DNA from: Clostridia bacterium | GTDB taxonomy: Bacteria > Bacillota > Limnochordia > DTU080 > RSA5 | Direction: 5' to 3' | Assembly (NCBI GenBank): GCA_002919235.1 | Contig: PKEX01000047.1 | Span: forward strand, 1-42,111 | DNA: 42,111 nt | Shown: positions 13,886 to 22,982 of the stretch, one piece after another | Layout: each line of letters begins with the position of its first letter | Position numbering within the stretch: position 1 is the stretch's first letter | Position numbers and translations under genes: made by a program | The notes under the pieces: generated by a model | Database searches by the model: none | The model's input: the letters and a program-made list of their open reading frames with translations, nothing else | Told to the model about the DNA's origin: nothing

Positions 13886-15763
13886 ATGACCGAAGAGATT
13901 CTCAAGCGGGCGCCCGGTGAGAGCGCCGGCGCAGGTGAATCAGCGAATCCGGCCGCAGCCGGGACGGGCGGTGCGTCCGCGCCCGATGCGGGATCCCAGA
14001 GGGAGAGGCCGTCCCCGCCGGGCCTGGTGGCGATTCAGGGCGGTAAGGTCGTCGTGCAGCTCCCCTCTCCGGACAGCCCCAGGCCTTCCATCACCCCCGG
14101 AGCCTACGTGGTCGTCGAGGTGAACGGAACGCAGATCCACGAGACGACCACCATCGACGTGGACGATGACGTCGCCATCCGGGCGCTCCCGGAGGAACCG
14201 GTGCTGGACATCCGGATCGAGGTGCCGAAGAGCGCCGAAGAAGCGGTGGCGCACGTGGTCCGCCGCGCGGGCACCGCCCACGAAGTCAAGGACGCGCCCT
14301 TTGCCCCTCACGTGACGGTGGCGGTGCGGCCCGTGGGGAAGATTCCCCCGCCGGAGCTCACCGCGGAGGCGGTGAAGAAGGCGCTGGCCGACGCCGGCGT
14401 GGTCTTTGGCATCGACGAGGCGGCCATCGAACAAATGATTGCCCGGCCCGAAGCCGACTTTCACGCAGTCGTGGCCCGGGCAAAGCCGCCCACGCCTCCG
14501 GTGGACTCCCATGCGAAACCCACGGTGAAGGAAGAGACCGTCGCCGAAGTGCAGCTGGACGAGCCTCACCGGGTGGACCTTCTGTATCGCGGCGAGATCT
14601 TCAGCGTGCAAGAGGGCGAAGTGGTAGCGGAGTGGGTCGACGCCCAGCCCGGCGTGGACGGGACGGACGTCCTGGGACGGCCCATCCCGGCGAAAAAGCC
14701 CAAGGTCCGCGCGCTCAAGCTGGGCAGCGGGGCGCGGCGGGCCGAAGGAAGCAAGTACATCGTCGCAGCCCGGACGGGCCGCCCGGTGGTGAAAGAGACC
14801 TTCGTCGACGTGGTGCCCTCCTACGAGGTGCCTGCTGACGTCAACGTGGCCACCGGGCACATCGATTTCGCCGGGGACGTGACGGTCCGCCGGAACGTGG
14901 AAGAAAGCTTGAAAGTCCGGGCGGGCGGCTCCGTGATCATCGGCGGCATGGTCTTCCGCAAAGCGCGGGTGGAGGCGGGAGGCTCCGTCCGGGTCCGGGG
15001 CGTGGTGGGGGGCTCCATCTCGGCGGGCGGCAATACCGCAGTCTACGGCCCGCTCATCGAAGGGCTGGGCAGGCTTGCGCCGCTGGTGCAGAAGGCCGCG
15101 GAGAACCTGCGCCGAGTCGAAGAGGCCTCCCGCGCGACGGGAAAGGCTTTCCAGATCGGCGTCGTCTTCAAAGCACTGCTGGAGCGTCATTTCGCCGAAG
15201 CGCAAAAGGTGGCTCAGTCGACCGGAGCCTTTTTGGCCCAGCACAAAGATGAGTTTGAGATGGACCTGGTGGCGCGGATCGCCACCGCCCTCCGGATCTT
15301 GGTGGGCCGGGGACCGCTGCTCGTCAAGAGCTTTGACGAGATCGAAGCGGCCCTGGAGGAGCTGCGGCTGATCCCGGCAGAACTGGAAGCCCGGATCGCC
15401 GAAGCCGACGTGATCGTGGAGTACCTCCAGAACGCGGAGATCGCGTGCGGCGGCAAGGTCCAGTTGGTGGGAAAGGCGTGCTACAACTCCAAGGTGATCG
15501 CCCGCAAGGGGTTTGAGGCGCCTGCCGCCACCATCCGGGGCGGCAGCATCACGGTGACCCACGGCAGCGTGGTGGCCCGGGAGATCGGCAGCCCGTCCGC
15601 GGTGGTGACGGAGATTGCGGTGCCCGAGGACGGCTCCATCAAGGCCGACGTGATCCATCCCAACGTCCGGTGCATCGTAGGGCATCGCCAATACCGCTTT
15701 GAAATCACCCGCCGGCGTGTGGTGCTCCACCTGGACCGGGAGACAGGAGAGCTGAGGTTTTGA
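13886..15763 (+). CDS. FapA/DUF342 family protein
   Basis: Large soluble protein of 625 residues of the DUF342 family, which includes flagellar assembly protein A (FapA), linked in other bacteria to polar localisation of flagella. A disordered Gly/Ala/Pro-rich N-terminus is followed by IHETTTIDVDDDVAIRALPE. The conserved FapA block is DAQPGVDGTDVLGRPIPAKK (residues around 250-270). A repetitive parallel-beta region (ATGHIDFAGDVTVRRNVEES, RAGGSVIIGGMVFRKARVEAG, VRVRGVVGGSISAGGN) and a helical section complete it. The ATG has GGGAGGGAGG upstream. Its TGA overlaps the TTG start of the FtsA-like gene, so the two are probably translated together. Function here is inferred from family and context. 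Confidence 0.85.
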   Translation: MTEEILKRAPGESAGAGESANPAAAGTGGASAPDAGSQRERPSPPGLVAIQGGKVVVQLPSPDSPRPSITPGAYVVVEVNGTQIHETTTIDVDDDVAIRALPEEPVLDIRIEVPKSAEEAVAHVVRRAGTAHEVKDAPFAPHVTVAVRPVGKIPPPELTAEAVKKALADAGVVFGIDEAAIEQMIARPEADFHAVVARAKPPTPPVDSHAKPTVKEETVAEVQLDEPHRVDLLYRGEIFSVQEGEVVAEWVDAQPGVDGTDVLGRPIPAKKPKVRALKLGSGARRAEGSKYIVAARTGRPVVKETFVDVVPSYEVPADVNVATGHIDFAGDVTVRRNVEESLKVRAGGSVIIGGMVFRKARVEAGGSVRVRGVVGGSISAGGNTAVYGPLIEGLGRLAPLVQKAAENLRRVEEASRATGKAFQIGVVFKALLERHFAEAQKVAQSTGAFLAQHKDEFEMDLVARIATALRILVGRGPLLVKSFDEIEAALEELRLIPAELEARIAEADVIVEYLQNAEIACGGKVQLVGKACYNSKVIARKGFEAPAATIRGGSITVTHGSVVAREIGSPSAVVTEIAVPEDGSIKADVIHPNVRCIVGHRQYRFEITRRRVVLHLDRETGELRF

Positions 15764-18048
15764 CGGCCATGAAGCCCCGGGAGGAAGAGACGCTGGCTGA
15801 AGCACCCCGGTTGATCTTGGACATCGGGACCCACAAGGTCTTGGGCCTGGCCGCCGTCCCTGCCGGAAGCGGCGTCCGGGTCTTGGCGTCGGCCCTCGCC
15901 CGTCACCCGGACCGCTCCATGCGGGACGGGCAGGTGCACGACGTGAAGGCCGTCGCGAAGGCCATCCGCCAGGTGGTGCGGGAGCTGGAGCAGGCCACGG
16001 GGCAGGCGTTTCACGAAGCCCACGTCGCCGCGGCGGGCCGCGCCTTGCGCACCGCGAAGGGCCGGGCGGAGACCTCCCACGCGCATCCGGTGACCCTGAG
16101 CGAGGAAGCGGAGCGTGGGCTGGTCTGGGAGGCGGTGGCCAGCGCCCAGGCGCACCTCTTGGAGGAGCTGCCCCCAGCTGAGCAGGCGCGAGGGTACTAC
16201 GCCGTCGCACACAGCGTCACCGCCAGCTGGCTGGACGGCGACCCGATCCGCTCGCTCTTGGGCCAGCGGGGCCAGCAGTTCGCCGTGGAGGTGCTCGCCA
16301 CGTTCCTTCCCGGCGTCGTGGTGGACTCGCTGGAGGCCGCCCTCAGAGAAGCGGGCCTGGAAATGAAGGGGCTCACGCTGGAGCCCATCGCGGCGCTGGA
16401 GGCCGTAATCCCGCCGACCAGCCGGCACTTGCATCTCGCGCTCATCGACATCGGAGCGGGCACGTCCGACATCGCGCTGACGGGCGGCGGGACGGTCAAG
16501 GCGTACGCGATGGTCCCGCGGGCGGGCGACGCGATCACCGAGGCGGTCTCGCAGGCGCTCCTCTTGGATTTCTCCGTGGCGGAGCAGGTGAAGCGACGCG
16601 TGGCCCGGGGAGAGACCGTCGCGGTGGAGAACGTCCTGGGTGAGCAGGTCGTCGTGGACCCGCCGCTCCTCTCCGACCTGATCGGTGAAGCCACGGTGCA
16701 TTTGGCAGAGGCCATCGCGGAAGAAGTGGTGCGGTGGGCCGCCGGGGGGCTGGACGCCGTGCTCCTGGTGGGCGGCGGGAGCCAGACCCCGGGACTGGCG
16801 GCGCACCTCGCGCGCTGCCTGGACATGCCCGAGCAGCGGGTGGCCGTGCGCGATCGCCGAGCTGTACGGAACGTGGAAGGGGCCGGCGACCTCAGCGGGC
16901 CCGACGCCGTGACGGCTCTAGGGATCGCCCTGCGGGCGTGCCGGGGCGAGGAGCTGCCGCCGGTGCGGGTCCGGGTGAACGGCCGCCCGGTCTGCCTTTT
17001 CCTGCCTGACCGCTGCACCGTCCGGGAAGCGGCCCGGGTGGCGGGGCTTTCGCCTTCGGACCTCATGGGCCGTTTGGGCCCGGGCATCACCGTCACCGTC
17101 AACGGCGAGGTGCTGGTGGTGCCGGGGACGCGCGGGGAGCCCGCGGTCGCCTGGCTCAGGGGCCAGCGCGTCTGTTTGGACACCGTTCTTAAGAACCAGG
17201 ACGAAGTGGTCCTGGACCCGCCCAAGCCGGGCCTTCCGGCCAGGCCAACCGTGGCCGAAGTGGTCGACCTCTACCTCCGGCGGCGAGGCGGGAGGCTGGA
17301 GCAGCCTCAGCCCCGGGTGCGCGCCCTGGGCCAGTGGCGCGAAGTCCCGCTCTGGGTGGGCCGCCGCGGCCGGCGGGTCCGTATGGACGAACTGGTCTAC
17401 GACCGGGATGTCCTCGAAGTGCGGTGGCCCCGGAACGGACGAGAGCTCTTGGAGGTGCTGCAGGATCCGGGCGAGCAGGATGTGAGCGGGCCCGTCGCCG
17501 AAGAGGACCTCGGGGCCGGCGCCGCAGGCGCCCCACGGCAAGCGGCCGGTGCCCCGGCGTTTGAGGCCGGCCCGGCGGGCGGCGTCTGCTGGGTGAACGG
17601 CGAGCCCGTCCAGCTGGCGCGCTTTTTCAAGGTCTACCGCAACGGAGCGCCGGCGGAGCTAAGCGAACCCGTGGAAGATGGCGATACATGGGAATGGGAG
17701 TCGCTTGGTCCGGTGACTGTGGGAGTCCTGTTGGACGAGATGGGGATCGAGCGGGAGTCCGTCGTCCACGTGACTGTCAACGGGAGGCCCGTCTCGGTCC
17801 GGCAGCCGGCGAACATCCTGCTCAACGGCGTGCCGGCCGATCCAAGCGACCGGGTGTCCGGCGGGGACGTGGTGGAAGTCCGCCCGGCCCGCGGTGTCTC
17901 GCTCTACGAGATCCTCCCGCACGCGGGGGTCTCCTGGGACGCGAGGCATGGCGACCGCCGCCGTTTGGTCCTGAAGGTGAAAGGGAACGAGGCGGACTTC
18001 ACCACCGAGGTCTTCGACGGAGACGACGTCACCATCGGGTTTGCGTGA
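15760..18048 (+). CDS. FtsA-like actin-family ATPase with C-terminal beta-grasp-like modules
   Basis: Protein of 762 residues. Residues 15-395 form an actin/HSP70-fold ATPase of the FtsA/PilM group. LILDIGTHKVLGL (Asp21) is the first phosphate loop, LALIDIGAGTSDIAL (around 226-240) the second, and LLVGGGSQTPGLAAHL (around 336) the adenosine motif. The segment before the second loop resembles the FtsA 1C domain. No membrane-targeting amphipathic helix ends the protein. Instead residues 400-762 hold several small VNG-type units (RVRVNGRPVCLF, TVTVNGEVLVVPG, CWVNGEPVQLA, HVTVNGRPVSV), each ending with a short acidic strand (for example DEVVLDPP, DVVEVRP). These look like repeated ThiS/beta-grasp-type domains. 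The TTG start overlaps the fapA stop; an ATG at 15769 is the alternative. The role is unknown; a scaffold or positioning ATPase is possible. Confidence 0.75.
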   Translation: MTAMKPREEETLAEAPRLILDIGTHKVLGLAAVPAGSGVRVLASALARHPDRSMRDGQVHDVKAVAKAIRQVVRELEQATGQAFHEAHVAAAGRALRTAKGRAETSHAHPVTLSEEAERGLVWEAVASAQAHLLEELPPAEQARGYYAVAHSVTASWLDGDPIRSLLGQRGQQFAVEVLATFLPGVVVDSLEAALREAGLEMKGLTLEPIAALEAVIPPTSRHLHLALIDIGAGTSDIALTGGGTVKAYAMVPRAGDAITEAVSQALLLDFSVAEQVKRRVARGETVAVENVLGEQVVVDPPLLSDLIGEATVHLAEAIAEEVVRWAAGGLDAVLLVGGGSQTPGLAAHLARCLDMPEQRVAVRDRRAVRNVEGAGDLSGPDAVTALGIALRACRGEELPPVRVRVNGRPVCLFLPDRCTVREAARVAGLSPSDLMGRLGPGITVTVNGEVLVVPGTRGEPAVAWLRGQRVCLDTVLKNQDEVVLDPPKPGLPARPTVAEVVDLYLRRRGGRLEQPQPRVRALGQWREVPLWVGRRGRRVRMDELVYDRDVLEVRWPRNGRELLEVLQDPGEQDVSGPVAEEDLGAGAAGAPRQAAGAPAFEAGPAGGVCWVNGEPVQLARFFKVYRNGAPAELSEPVEDGDTWEWESLGPVTVGVLLDEMGIERESVVHVTVNGRPVSVRQPANILLNGVPADPSDRVSGGDVVEVRPARGVSLYEILPHAGVSWDARHGDRRRLVLKVKGNEADFTTEVFDGDDVTIGFA

Positions 18049-18120
18049 TCCGGCAGAGCCGGTGGCCGGCGGGCCTTTCCAGCGGCGGCAGCCGTGACGA
18101 CGAAGGGGGATATCCAAGCC

Positions 18121-18585
18121 ATGAAGGTCGAGTACGTCGAGCCGTTTGTCGCGGCAGCAATGAACATTCTCTCGAGCGAGCTGCAGATCGAGGTGGAACG
18201 CGGCAAGCTCCGTGCGGACGGCAGCTACTTTACGACCAAGGAAGTTTCGGTGCTGATCGGCATCACCGGCGAGGTCGAGGGGAACGTAGTCTACGGCTTT
18301 CACCGGATCGTCGCGATGGACATCGCCAGCCGCATGCTGGGCCATCCGTTGAAGGAGTTCGACGAGATGAGCAAGAGCGCCATCGCGGAGCTGGGCAACA
18401 TCATTTCGGGCCACGCGGCCACGCTCTTCGAAAAGCGGAAGATCGCCTGCGCCATCTCGCCTCCGAGCCTGATCATCGGGAAAGGGACGCGGATTCAGAC
18501 GGTCGGCATCCCCCGCCTGGTCATCCCGCTGGAGATCGAGTTCGGCGAGATCGAAATCGGAGTTTCGCTGCGGGAGAACTTCTAG
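18121..18585 (+). CDS. cheX: CheY-P phosphatase CheX
   Basis: Dephosphorylates CheY-P. The protein has 154 residues, the CheX size. The opening MKVEYVEPFVAAAMNILS is the family start. The active-site helix is SAIAELGNIISGHAATLFEK (Glu, then GN, two helical turns apart). The C-terminal strands VIPLEIEFGEIEIGVSL close the fold. The ATG is preferred over an in-frame GTG at 18094 on family length and the AAGGGGG 11 nt upstream. The window therefore carries both a CheC-CheD pair and a CheX phosphatase. Confidence 0.93.
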   Translation: MKVEYVEPFVAAAMNILSSELQIEVERGKLRADGSYFTTKEVSVLIGITGEVEGNVVYGFHRIVAMDIASRMLGHPLKEFDEMSKSAIAELGNIISGHAATLFEKRKIACAISPPSLIIGKGTRIQTVGIPRLVIPLEIEFGEIEIGVSLRENF

Positions 18586-18660
18586 CGGGAGCCGGTTTCC
18601 GGACGATTGCTCATGTGCAACAACCGATGCTGAACTGCGAAAACCGAGCGTGAGGCATGG

Positions 18661-19323
18661 ATGTTGTCGATGCGGAATTTCAGAGGCGGAGGCCAGCCCA
18701 GCGTGAATCCACTACCCCCGACGAAGCGGTCGAACTTGCCCGGATGGGATCATCACGAGGCTTTTCAACAAGCCATTTCCAAGCTGGCGGGCGCCTTGGA
18801 GGACCTGGCCTCCCGTTTCCCGGAGGCCCGGGTCGACCAGCCGGGACCGGAGCCCAGGGAGCCTGAGTTTTTCGCCACGGCCCTGCGGGTGCCGGGGGAC
18901 GAAGACACCGGACTCCGGCCCGTGATGCTGGTGTATGTGCTCAGCCCCGACTGGTTCTCCAGGAAGCCCACCGGCTTGATCACCTTCGTGGCGGCCATAG
19001 GTTATCCGGCGGCGGCCATCGGCATGCGGCGCTTCCTGCGCACGTGGCACGAGGGCCGCCTGGGAGGCGAAACCGTCTACGAGGGCGATCTCACCGAGGA
19101 CGGGTTTGTAGAGCCGAGCATCGCCGCCGCGGAACGGTTTTTCCAGCGGAGAAAGGAGCTCAGCGCCCGGGCGCAGGAGCTCAGCAGCATCGCGGTCTGG
19201 CCCATCACCGGCTACGCCCCGCGGCTCTGCACCTACTGCCTGGTGCCGGCAGGCCAAGGGGTCTGCCCCCGCTGCGGCAAACCGGTTCTGGCGGTCCAGC
19301 CAGGGCGGCCGGAGGGGCCGTAG
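18661..19323 (+). CDS. Unknown protein with C-terminal zinc ribbon
   Basis: Protein of 220 residues with no family I can name. After a basic N-terminus and a helix (FQQAISKLAGALEDLASRF) comes a compact alpha/beta section with VMLVYVLSPDWFSRKPTGLITFVAAIGYP. The C-terminus has a CxxC-x8-CxxC zinc-ribbon pattern at Cys190, 193, 202 and 205 (LCTYC and VCPRCGKP). The start is uncertain: ATG 18661 or ATG 18670, both with GTGAGG upstream. It lies between cheX and cheA on the same strand and is probably part of the chemotaxis operon. The ribbon suggests metal-dependent folding or protein or nucleic-acid binding; a role in chemotaxis is only inferred from position. Confidence 0.7.
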   Translation: MLSMRNFRGGGQPSVNPLPPTKRSNLPGWDHHEAFQQAISKLAGALEDLASRFPEARVDQPGPEPREPEFFATALRVPGDEDTGLRPVMLVYVLSPDWFSRKPTGLITFVAAIGYPAAAIGMRRFLRTWHEGRLGGETVYEGDLTEDGFVEPSIAAAERFFQRRKELSARAQELSSIAVWPITGYAPRLCTYCLVPAGQGVCPRCGKPVLAVQPGRPEGP

Positions 19324-19385
19324 CGCAGGGACACGGGACGGAAGGCGCGGCGCTGTGCCATGGCGTCGTGTAAGGAGGCGAGGAC

Positions 19386-21683
19386 ATGGCGGGCTACGAG
19401 CTCACTCCCGAGGAGATCAAGCTCTTTCTCGAAGAGGCCAGCGAACAGGTACAGATCATGGAGGAGACCCTCATCGCCCTGGAGGAGGACCCGGACAACC
19501 CCGGTCTGATCCAGGAGATCTTCCGCGCCGCGCACACGCTGAAAGGCGGCTCGGCCACGGCCGGCTTCGATAACATGGCCCGGCTCACCCACGCCATGGA
19601 GTCGCTCCTCGATCAAGTGCGCCAGGGCGAGCGGGAGATGTCGTCGGAGATCGCCGACCCGCTTTTCGAGGGCGTCGACCTGCTGCGTCGCTGCCTTGCC
19701 GAAATCGCCCAGGTAGGCCATGCGGAGAACATTGACGTGACCCCGCTCATCGCGGCCTTGGAAGAGCAGATCGGCGCAGGTGCCGCACCGCCTGCGGCTC
19801 CGGGCCGGGGCGCGGCAGCGACGAAGGAGGCGCCAGGGGCCACCGGCGCAGGGGAGGCGGCGCCCGCCTGGGATCCCACCGGCGGGCAGGGGCAGCAGGC
19901 CTGGTGGGAGACGATCGACCGGCCGTATGGGGAGGCGGCTGACGCCGGCTGGGTGCCCGCGCAGGATCCGTCGCCCGCGGCGGGCGTGCCCGTCGCCGTC
20001 GAAGTGCAGATCGCGCCGACCGCCCTGATGTCGTCGGTCCGCGCCTACCAGGTGCTTCTGGTGCTCCAAGACTACGGCGAGGTGCTATGGAGCGAACCCT
20101 CCCGCCAGGCCATCGAGTCGGGCACCGCGGAAGTGCGGCGTGTCCGCGCGACGCTCCGCCTTAAGGAGCCAGGGGCGGGAGGGGATCCTGAGCGCTTAGA
20201 ATCGCTCGAACGGGCGCTCCTCGAGATACCTGAGATCGTATCGGCTTCGGTGGCCAAGGCCGTCTCGGCGGACGGTGAAGCCGGCGCGACGCGCGCGGAC
20301 GCCTCCGGGGCAGAGGCGCAGACGCCGCAAGCCCCCGCACCGGCTGCGGCGTCTGCGCCAGTTCCGGCGGCTTCGCCTGAGGGCGAGGGCAGGCAGACGC
20401 GGGAGGCGGCGACCTCTGCGCGGGGCGGCGCGGGCGGGAGCACGGCTTCCACCGCGAGCGCGGCCTCGGCCGCGTCGCTGGGGCAGACGATCCGGGTTGA
20501 CGTCACGCTTCTCGACAATCTCATGAACCTCGTCGGCGAGCTGGTCATCGACCGGACGCGCCTTGCCCAGCTGGCCATGGTCGACATGAGTGCCGACGAG
20601 CTCAAAGAAGAGCTCACGGGTGTCTCCAGCAGCCTGAGCCGGATCACCACCGACCTGCAGGACACCATCATGCACGCGCGGATGATGCCGGTGGACACCC
20701 TGTTCAAGAAGTTCCCCCGTCTCGTGCGGGATCTCTCCCGGCAGCTGGGTAAAGAGGTCGACTTCGAGATGTCGGGGAACGAAACCGAACTCGACCGCTC
20801 GGTGATCGAACAGATTGGCGATCCCCTGATCCACCTCTTGCGCAACGCGATCGATCACGGCATCGAGCCCGCGGAGGAGCGCCGCCAGAAGGGGAAGAGC
20901 CCCCGGGGGAAAGTACGCCTGCACGCCTATCATCAAGAGAACCACATTTACATCCAAGTCTCCGACGACGGACGGGGGCTCAACGCCGAAAAAATTCTCC
21001 GCAAGGCCATCGAGCGCGGGTTGGTCCGTCCTGACGAGGCCAGCCGCCTGAGCCGGGAAACGATCTACGAGTTCATCTTTGCGCCCGGCTTCAGCACCGC
21101 TGCGGAGGTGAGCTCCGTCTCCGGCCGCGGCGTCGGGATGGACGTGGTCAAGCGCAATCTTGAGAAAGTAAATGGCAGCGTGACGGTAGTGACGGAAGAG
21201 GGCAGGGGCACCACGTTCACCATCAAGCTCCCGCTGACGCTGGTGATCGTCCAAGCCCTGATGGTGGAGATCGCCCAGAGCGTGATGGCGATCCCGCTCT
21301 CCAACGTGACCGAAGCCGTGCAGGTGACTTCCGCCGACATCCATTACGCCCGGGGCTGGGAGATGATCGAAATCCGGGGCGAGATGGTGCCGCTGCTCAA
21401 CCCCGGCGCCATCTGGGGCAGCGGCTGGTCCGTCGAGCCGCCGCCGGGCAAGGCCCTCCCTGTGGTGATCCTGCGTTCCGGCTCATCGCCGCTGGGGCTC
21501 AAGGTGAACCGCCTCCTCGGCGAGCAGGAGATCGTCATCAAGGCCATGGGACCGGTGATCGGCAACGTGCCCGGGATCTCGGGCGCTTCGATCCTGGGCG
21601 ACGGCAGTGTCGCCCTGATCATCGACCCCGCCGGGCTCTCCAAGGCCGTAAAGCAGGCGGAAGCGGCGGAGCGGACGGCGTGA
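19386..21683 (+). CDS. cheA: Chemotaxis histidine kinase CheA
   Basis: Central kinase of the pathway, 765 residues. P1 phosphotransfer domain with phospho-His50 in RAAHTLKGGSATAG. A Gly/Ala-rich linker leads to a P2-like CheY/CheB-docking domain around residues 200-300. A second Ala-rich linker leads to the P3 dimerisation helices (LLDNLMNLVGELVIDRTRL). The P4 ATP-binding domain has Asn487 in HLLRNAIDHGIEP, SDDGRGLN, and GRGVGMDVVKRNLE with GRGTTFTIKLPLTL. The P5 CheW-like domain ends the protein (GEMVPLLNPGAIWG, LRSGSSPLGLKVNRLLGEQE). The ATG has AAGGAGG 7 nt upstream. All catalytic boxes are intact. It phosphorylates the CheY and CheB encoded in the same block. Confidence 0.97.
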   Translation: MAGYELTPEEIKLFLEEASEQVQIMEETLIALEEDPDNPGLIQEIFRAAHTLKGGSATAGFDNMARLTHAMESLLDQVRQGEREMSSEIADPLFEGVDLLRRCLAEIAQVGHAENIDVTPLIAALEEQIGAGAAPPAAPGRGAAATKEAPGATGAGEAAPAWDPTGGQGQQAWWETIDRPYGEAADAGWVPAQDPSPAAGVPVAVEVQIAPTALMSSVRAYQVLLVLQDYGEVLWSEPSRQAIESGTAEVRRVRATLRLKEPGAGGDPERLESLERALLEIPEIVSASVAKAVSADGEAGATRADASGAEAQTPQAPAPAAASAPVPAASPEGEGRQTREAATSARGGAGGSTASTASAASAASLGQTIRVDVTLLDNLMNLVGELVIDRTRLAQLAMVDMSADELKEELTGVSSSLSRITTDLQDTIMHARMMPVDTLFKKFPRLVRDLSRQLGKEVDFEMSGNETELDRSVIEQIGDPLIHLLRNAIDHGIEPAEERRQKGKSPRGKVRLHAYHQENHIYIQVSDDGRGLNAEKILRKAIERGLVRPDEASRLSRETIYEFIFAPGFSTAAEVSSVSGRGVGMDVVKRNLEKVNGSVTVVTEEGRGTTFTIKLPLTLVIVQALMVEIAQSVMAIPLSNVTEAVQVTSADIHYARGWEMIEIRGEMVPLLNPGAIWGSGWSVEPPPGKALPVVILRSGSSPLGLKVNRLLGEQEIVIKAMGPVIGNVPGISGASILGDGSVALIIDPAGLSKAVKQAEAAERTA

Positions 21684-21759
21684 GCGGGGCAGCGGCCGTT
21701 CGTGAACCTCGGGCGGTCCTCCTGGCGCGGCACCGCCGGTATTTCGGGGATGTGAATGA

Positions 21760-22926
21760 GTGACGATGAGACCCATCCGAGTCCTGGTCGTCGACGATTC
21801 CGCGCTCATGCGCCAGATGATTAGCCGCATTTTGACTGAAGCCGGCATGGAGGTCGTGGGGACGGCCCGGGACGGGATCGAAGCTCTGGAAAAGGCCGCC
21901 GAGCTGAATCCTGACGTGATGACGCTGGACGTGGAGATGCCGCGCATGGACGGCCTCACGGCGCTCCGGATGCTGATGTCCCAGCGGCCCATGCCCGTGG
22001 TCATGCTGTCCAGCCTCACGCAGCAGCAGGCGCCGGCGGCCGTGGAGGCGCTCTCCCTCGGCGCGGTGGACGTCGTCGGAAAGCCCGGCGGCACCATCTC
22101 GCTCAACTTGCGGGACGTGGCCGATGAAATCGTCCGCAAGGTACAGGCGGCGGCAGCGGCCAAGGTGGCTGCGGCGCCCCGGGCGGCGGGCGATCCCGGC
22201 GGCGGGGGAGCAGCTGCCGGCAGTGTTCAGCCCGGCGCGGTCGCGGGCCGGCGAACGGACGGGGCGCCGGCCGGCGGCCGGGGGATCGAAGCTGATGGCG
22301 GCGCCGGGAAACGACCTGACGGCGAGGCGGGGCGGCGCCCCCGCGGGAGCGAGCCGCCGCTGGTGGTGGTGGGAAGCTCGACGGGCGGGCCAAAGGCGTT
22401 GATGCAGCTTTTCACGGCGCTGCCCAAGGATTTTCCATCGCCGGTGGTCGTGGTGCAGCACATGCCCGCAGGATTCACGCAAGCCCTGGCGGCCCGTCTC
22501 AACCAGATCTCGGAGCTGGAAATCGCCGAAGCCGTGCCGGGCCGGGTGCCCCGGGCCGGCGAAGCGTGGGTGGCAAGAGGCGGAGTGCACTTGGTCTTCG
22601 ACCGCTCCAAGGCGATGGCCGAAGACCTGCGCCCGCCCCACATGGGGGTGCGTCCGGCGGTGGACATCACCCTGGAGTCCGCCGTCGAGCGCTGGGGGGG
22701 CAACGTCGTCGCCGTGATCCTGACGGGAATGGGGATGGACGGCGCCAGGGGGTGCCGCAAGGTAAAGCAAGCCGGGGGAAAGGTGCTGGCTCAGGATGAG
22801 GAGAGTTCGGTCATCTACGGCATGCCAAGAGCAGTGACGGAAATGGGGTTGGCCGACCGTGTGGAGCCGATCGATGCAATGGCTGAGGCACTGCTTGACA
22901 CCGTCGTCCATGCGATGGACCCGTGA
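21760..22926 (+). CDS. cheB: Chemotaxis protein-glutamate methylesterase CheB
   Basis: Removes receptor methyl groups; 388 residues. An N-terminal receiver domain ([18 protein letters not shown], phosphoacceptor Asp57 in [16 protein letters not shown]) joins the C-terminal esterase through a long Gly/Ala/Arg-rich linker. The catalytic triad is visible as Ser in [15 protein letters not shown], His in [16 protein letters not shown] and Asp in [13 protein letters not shown]. The linker (about residues 125-200) is longer and more disordered than usual. The start is GTG with GGGGA 9 nt upstream; an ATG two codons later is also possible. Confidence 0.96.
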   Translation: MTMRPIRVLVVDDSALMRQMISRILTEAGMEVVGTARDGIEALEKAAELNPDVMTLDVEMPRMDGLTALRMLMSQRPMPVVMLSSLTQQQAPAAVEALSLGAVDVVGKPGGTISLNLRDVADEIVRKVQAAAAAKVAAAPRAAGDPGGGGAAAGSVQPGAVAGRRTDGAPAGGRGIEADGGAGKRPDGEAGRRPRGSEPPLVVVGSSTGGPKALMQLFTALPKDFPSPVVVVQHMPAGFTQALAARLNQISELEIAEAVPGRVPRAGEAWVARGGVHLVFDRSKAMAEDLRPPHMGVRPAVDITLESAVERWGGNVVAVILTGMGMDGARGCRKVKQAGGKVLAQDEESSVIYGMPRAVTEMGLADRVEPIDAMAEALLDTVVHAMDP

Positions 22927-22982
22927 TCTTGGCTGAACGCAAGTCCGGCTGGCGCCAAAGAGCCGTGGGGAGGGAGCGATCC

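Noticed and set aside
13940-16210. Very long open frame antisense to cheD, fapA and the FtsA-like gene
   Set aside because: It is Pro/Arg/His-rich, has no ribosome binding site and opposes genes with clear family motifs. Such frames arise from GC-rich codon bias.
6674-18622. 13-nt match CTCATGTGCAACA at 6674 and 18610
   Set aside because: Several 13-nt matches are expected by chance in 42 kb, and the flanks do not align.
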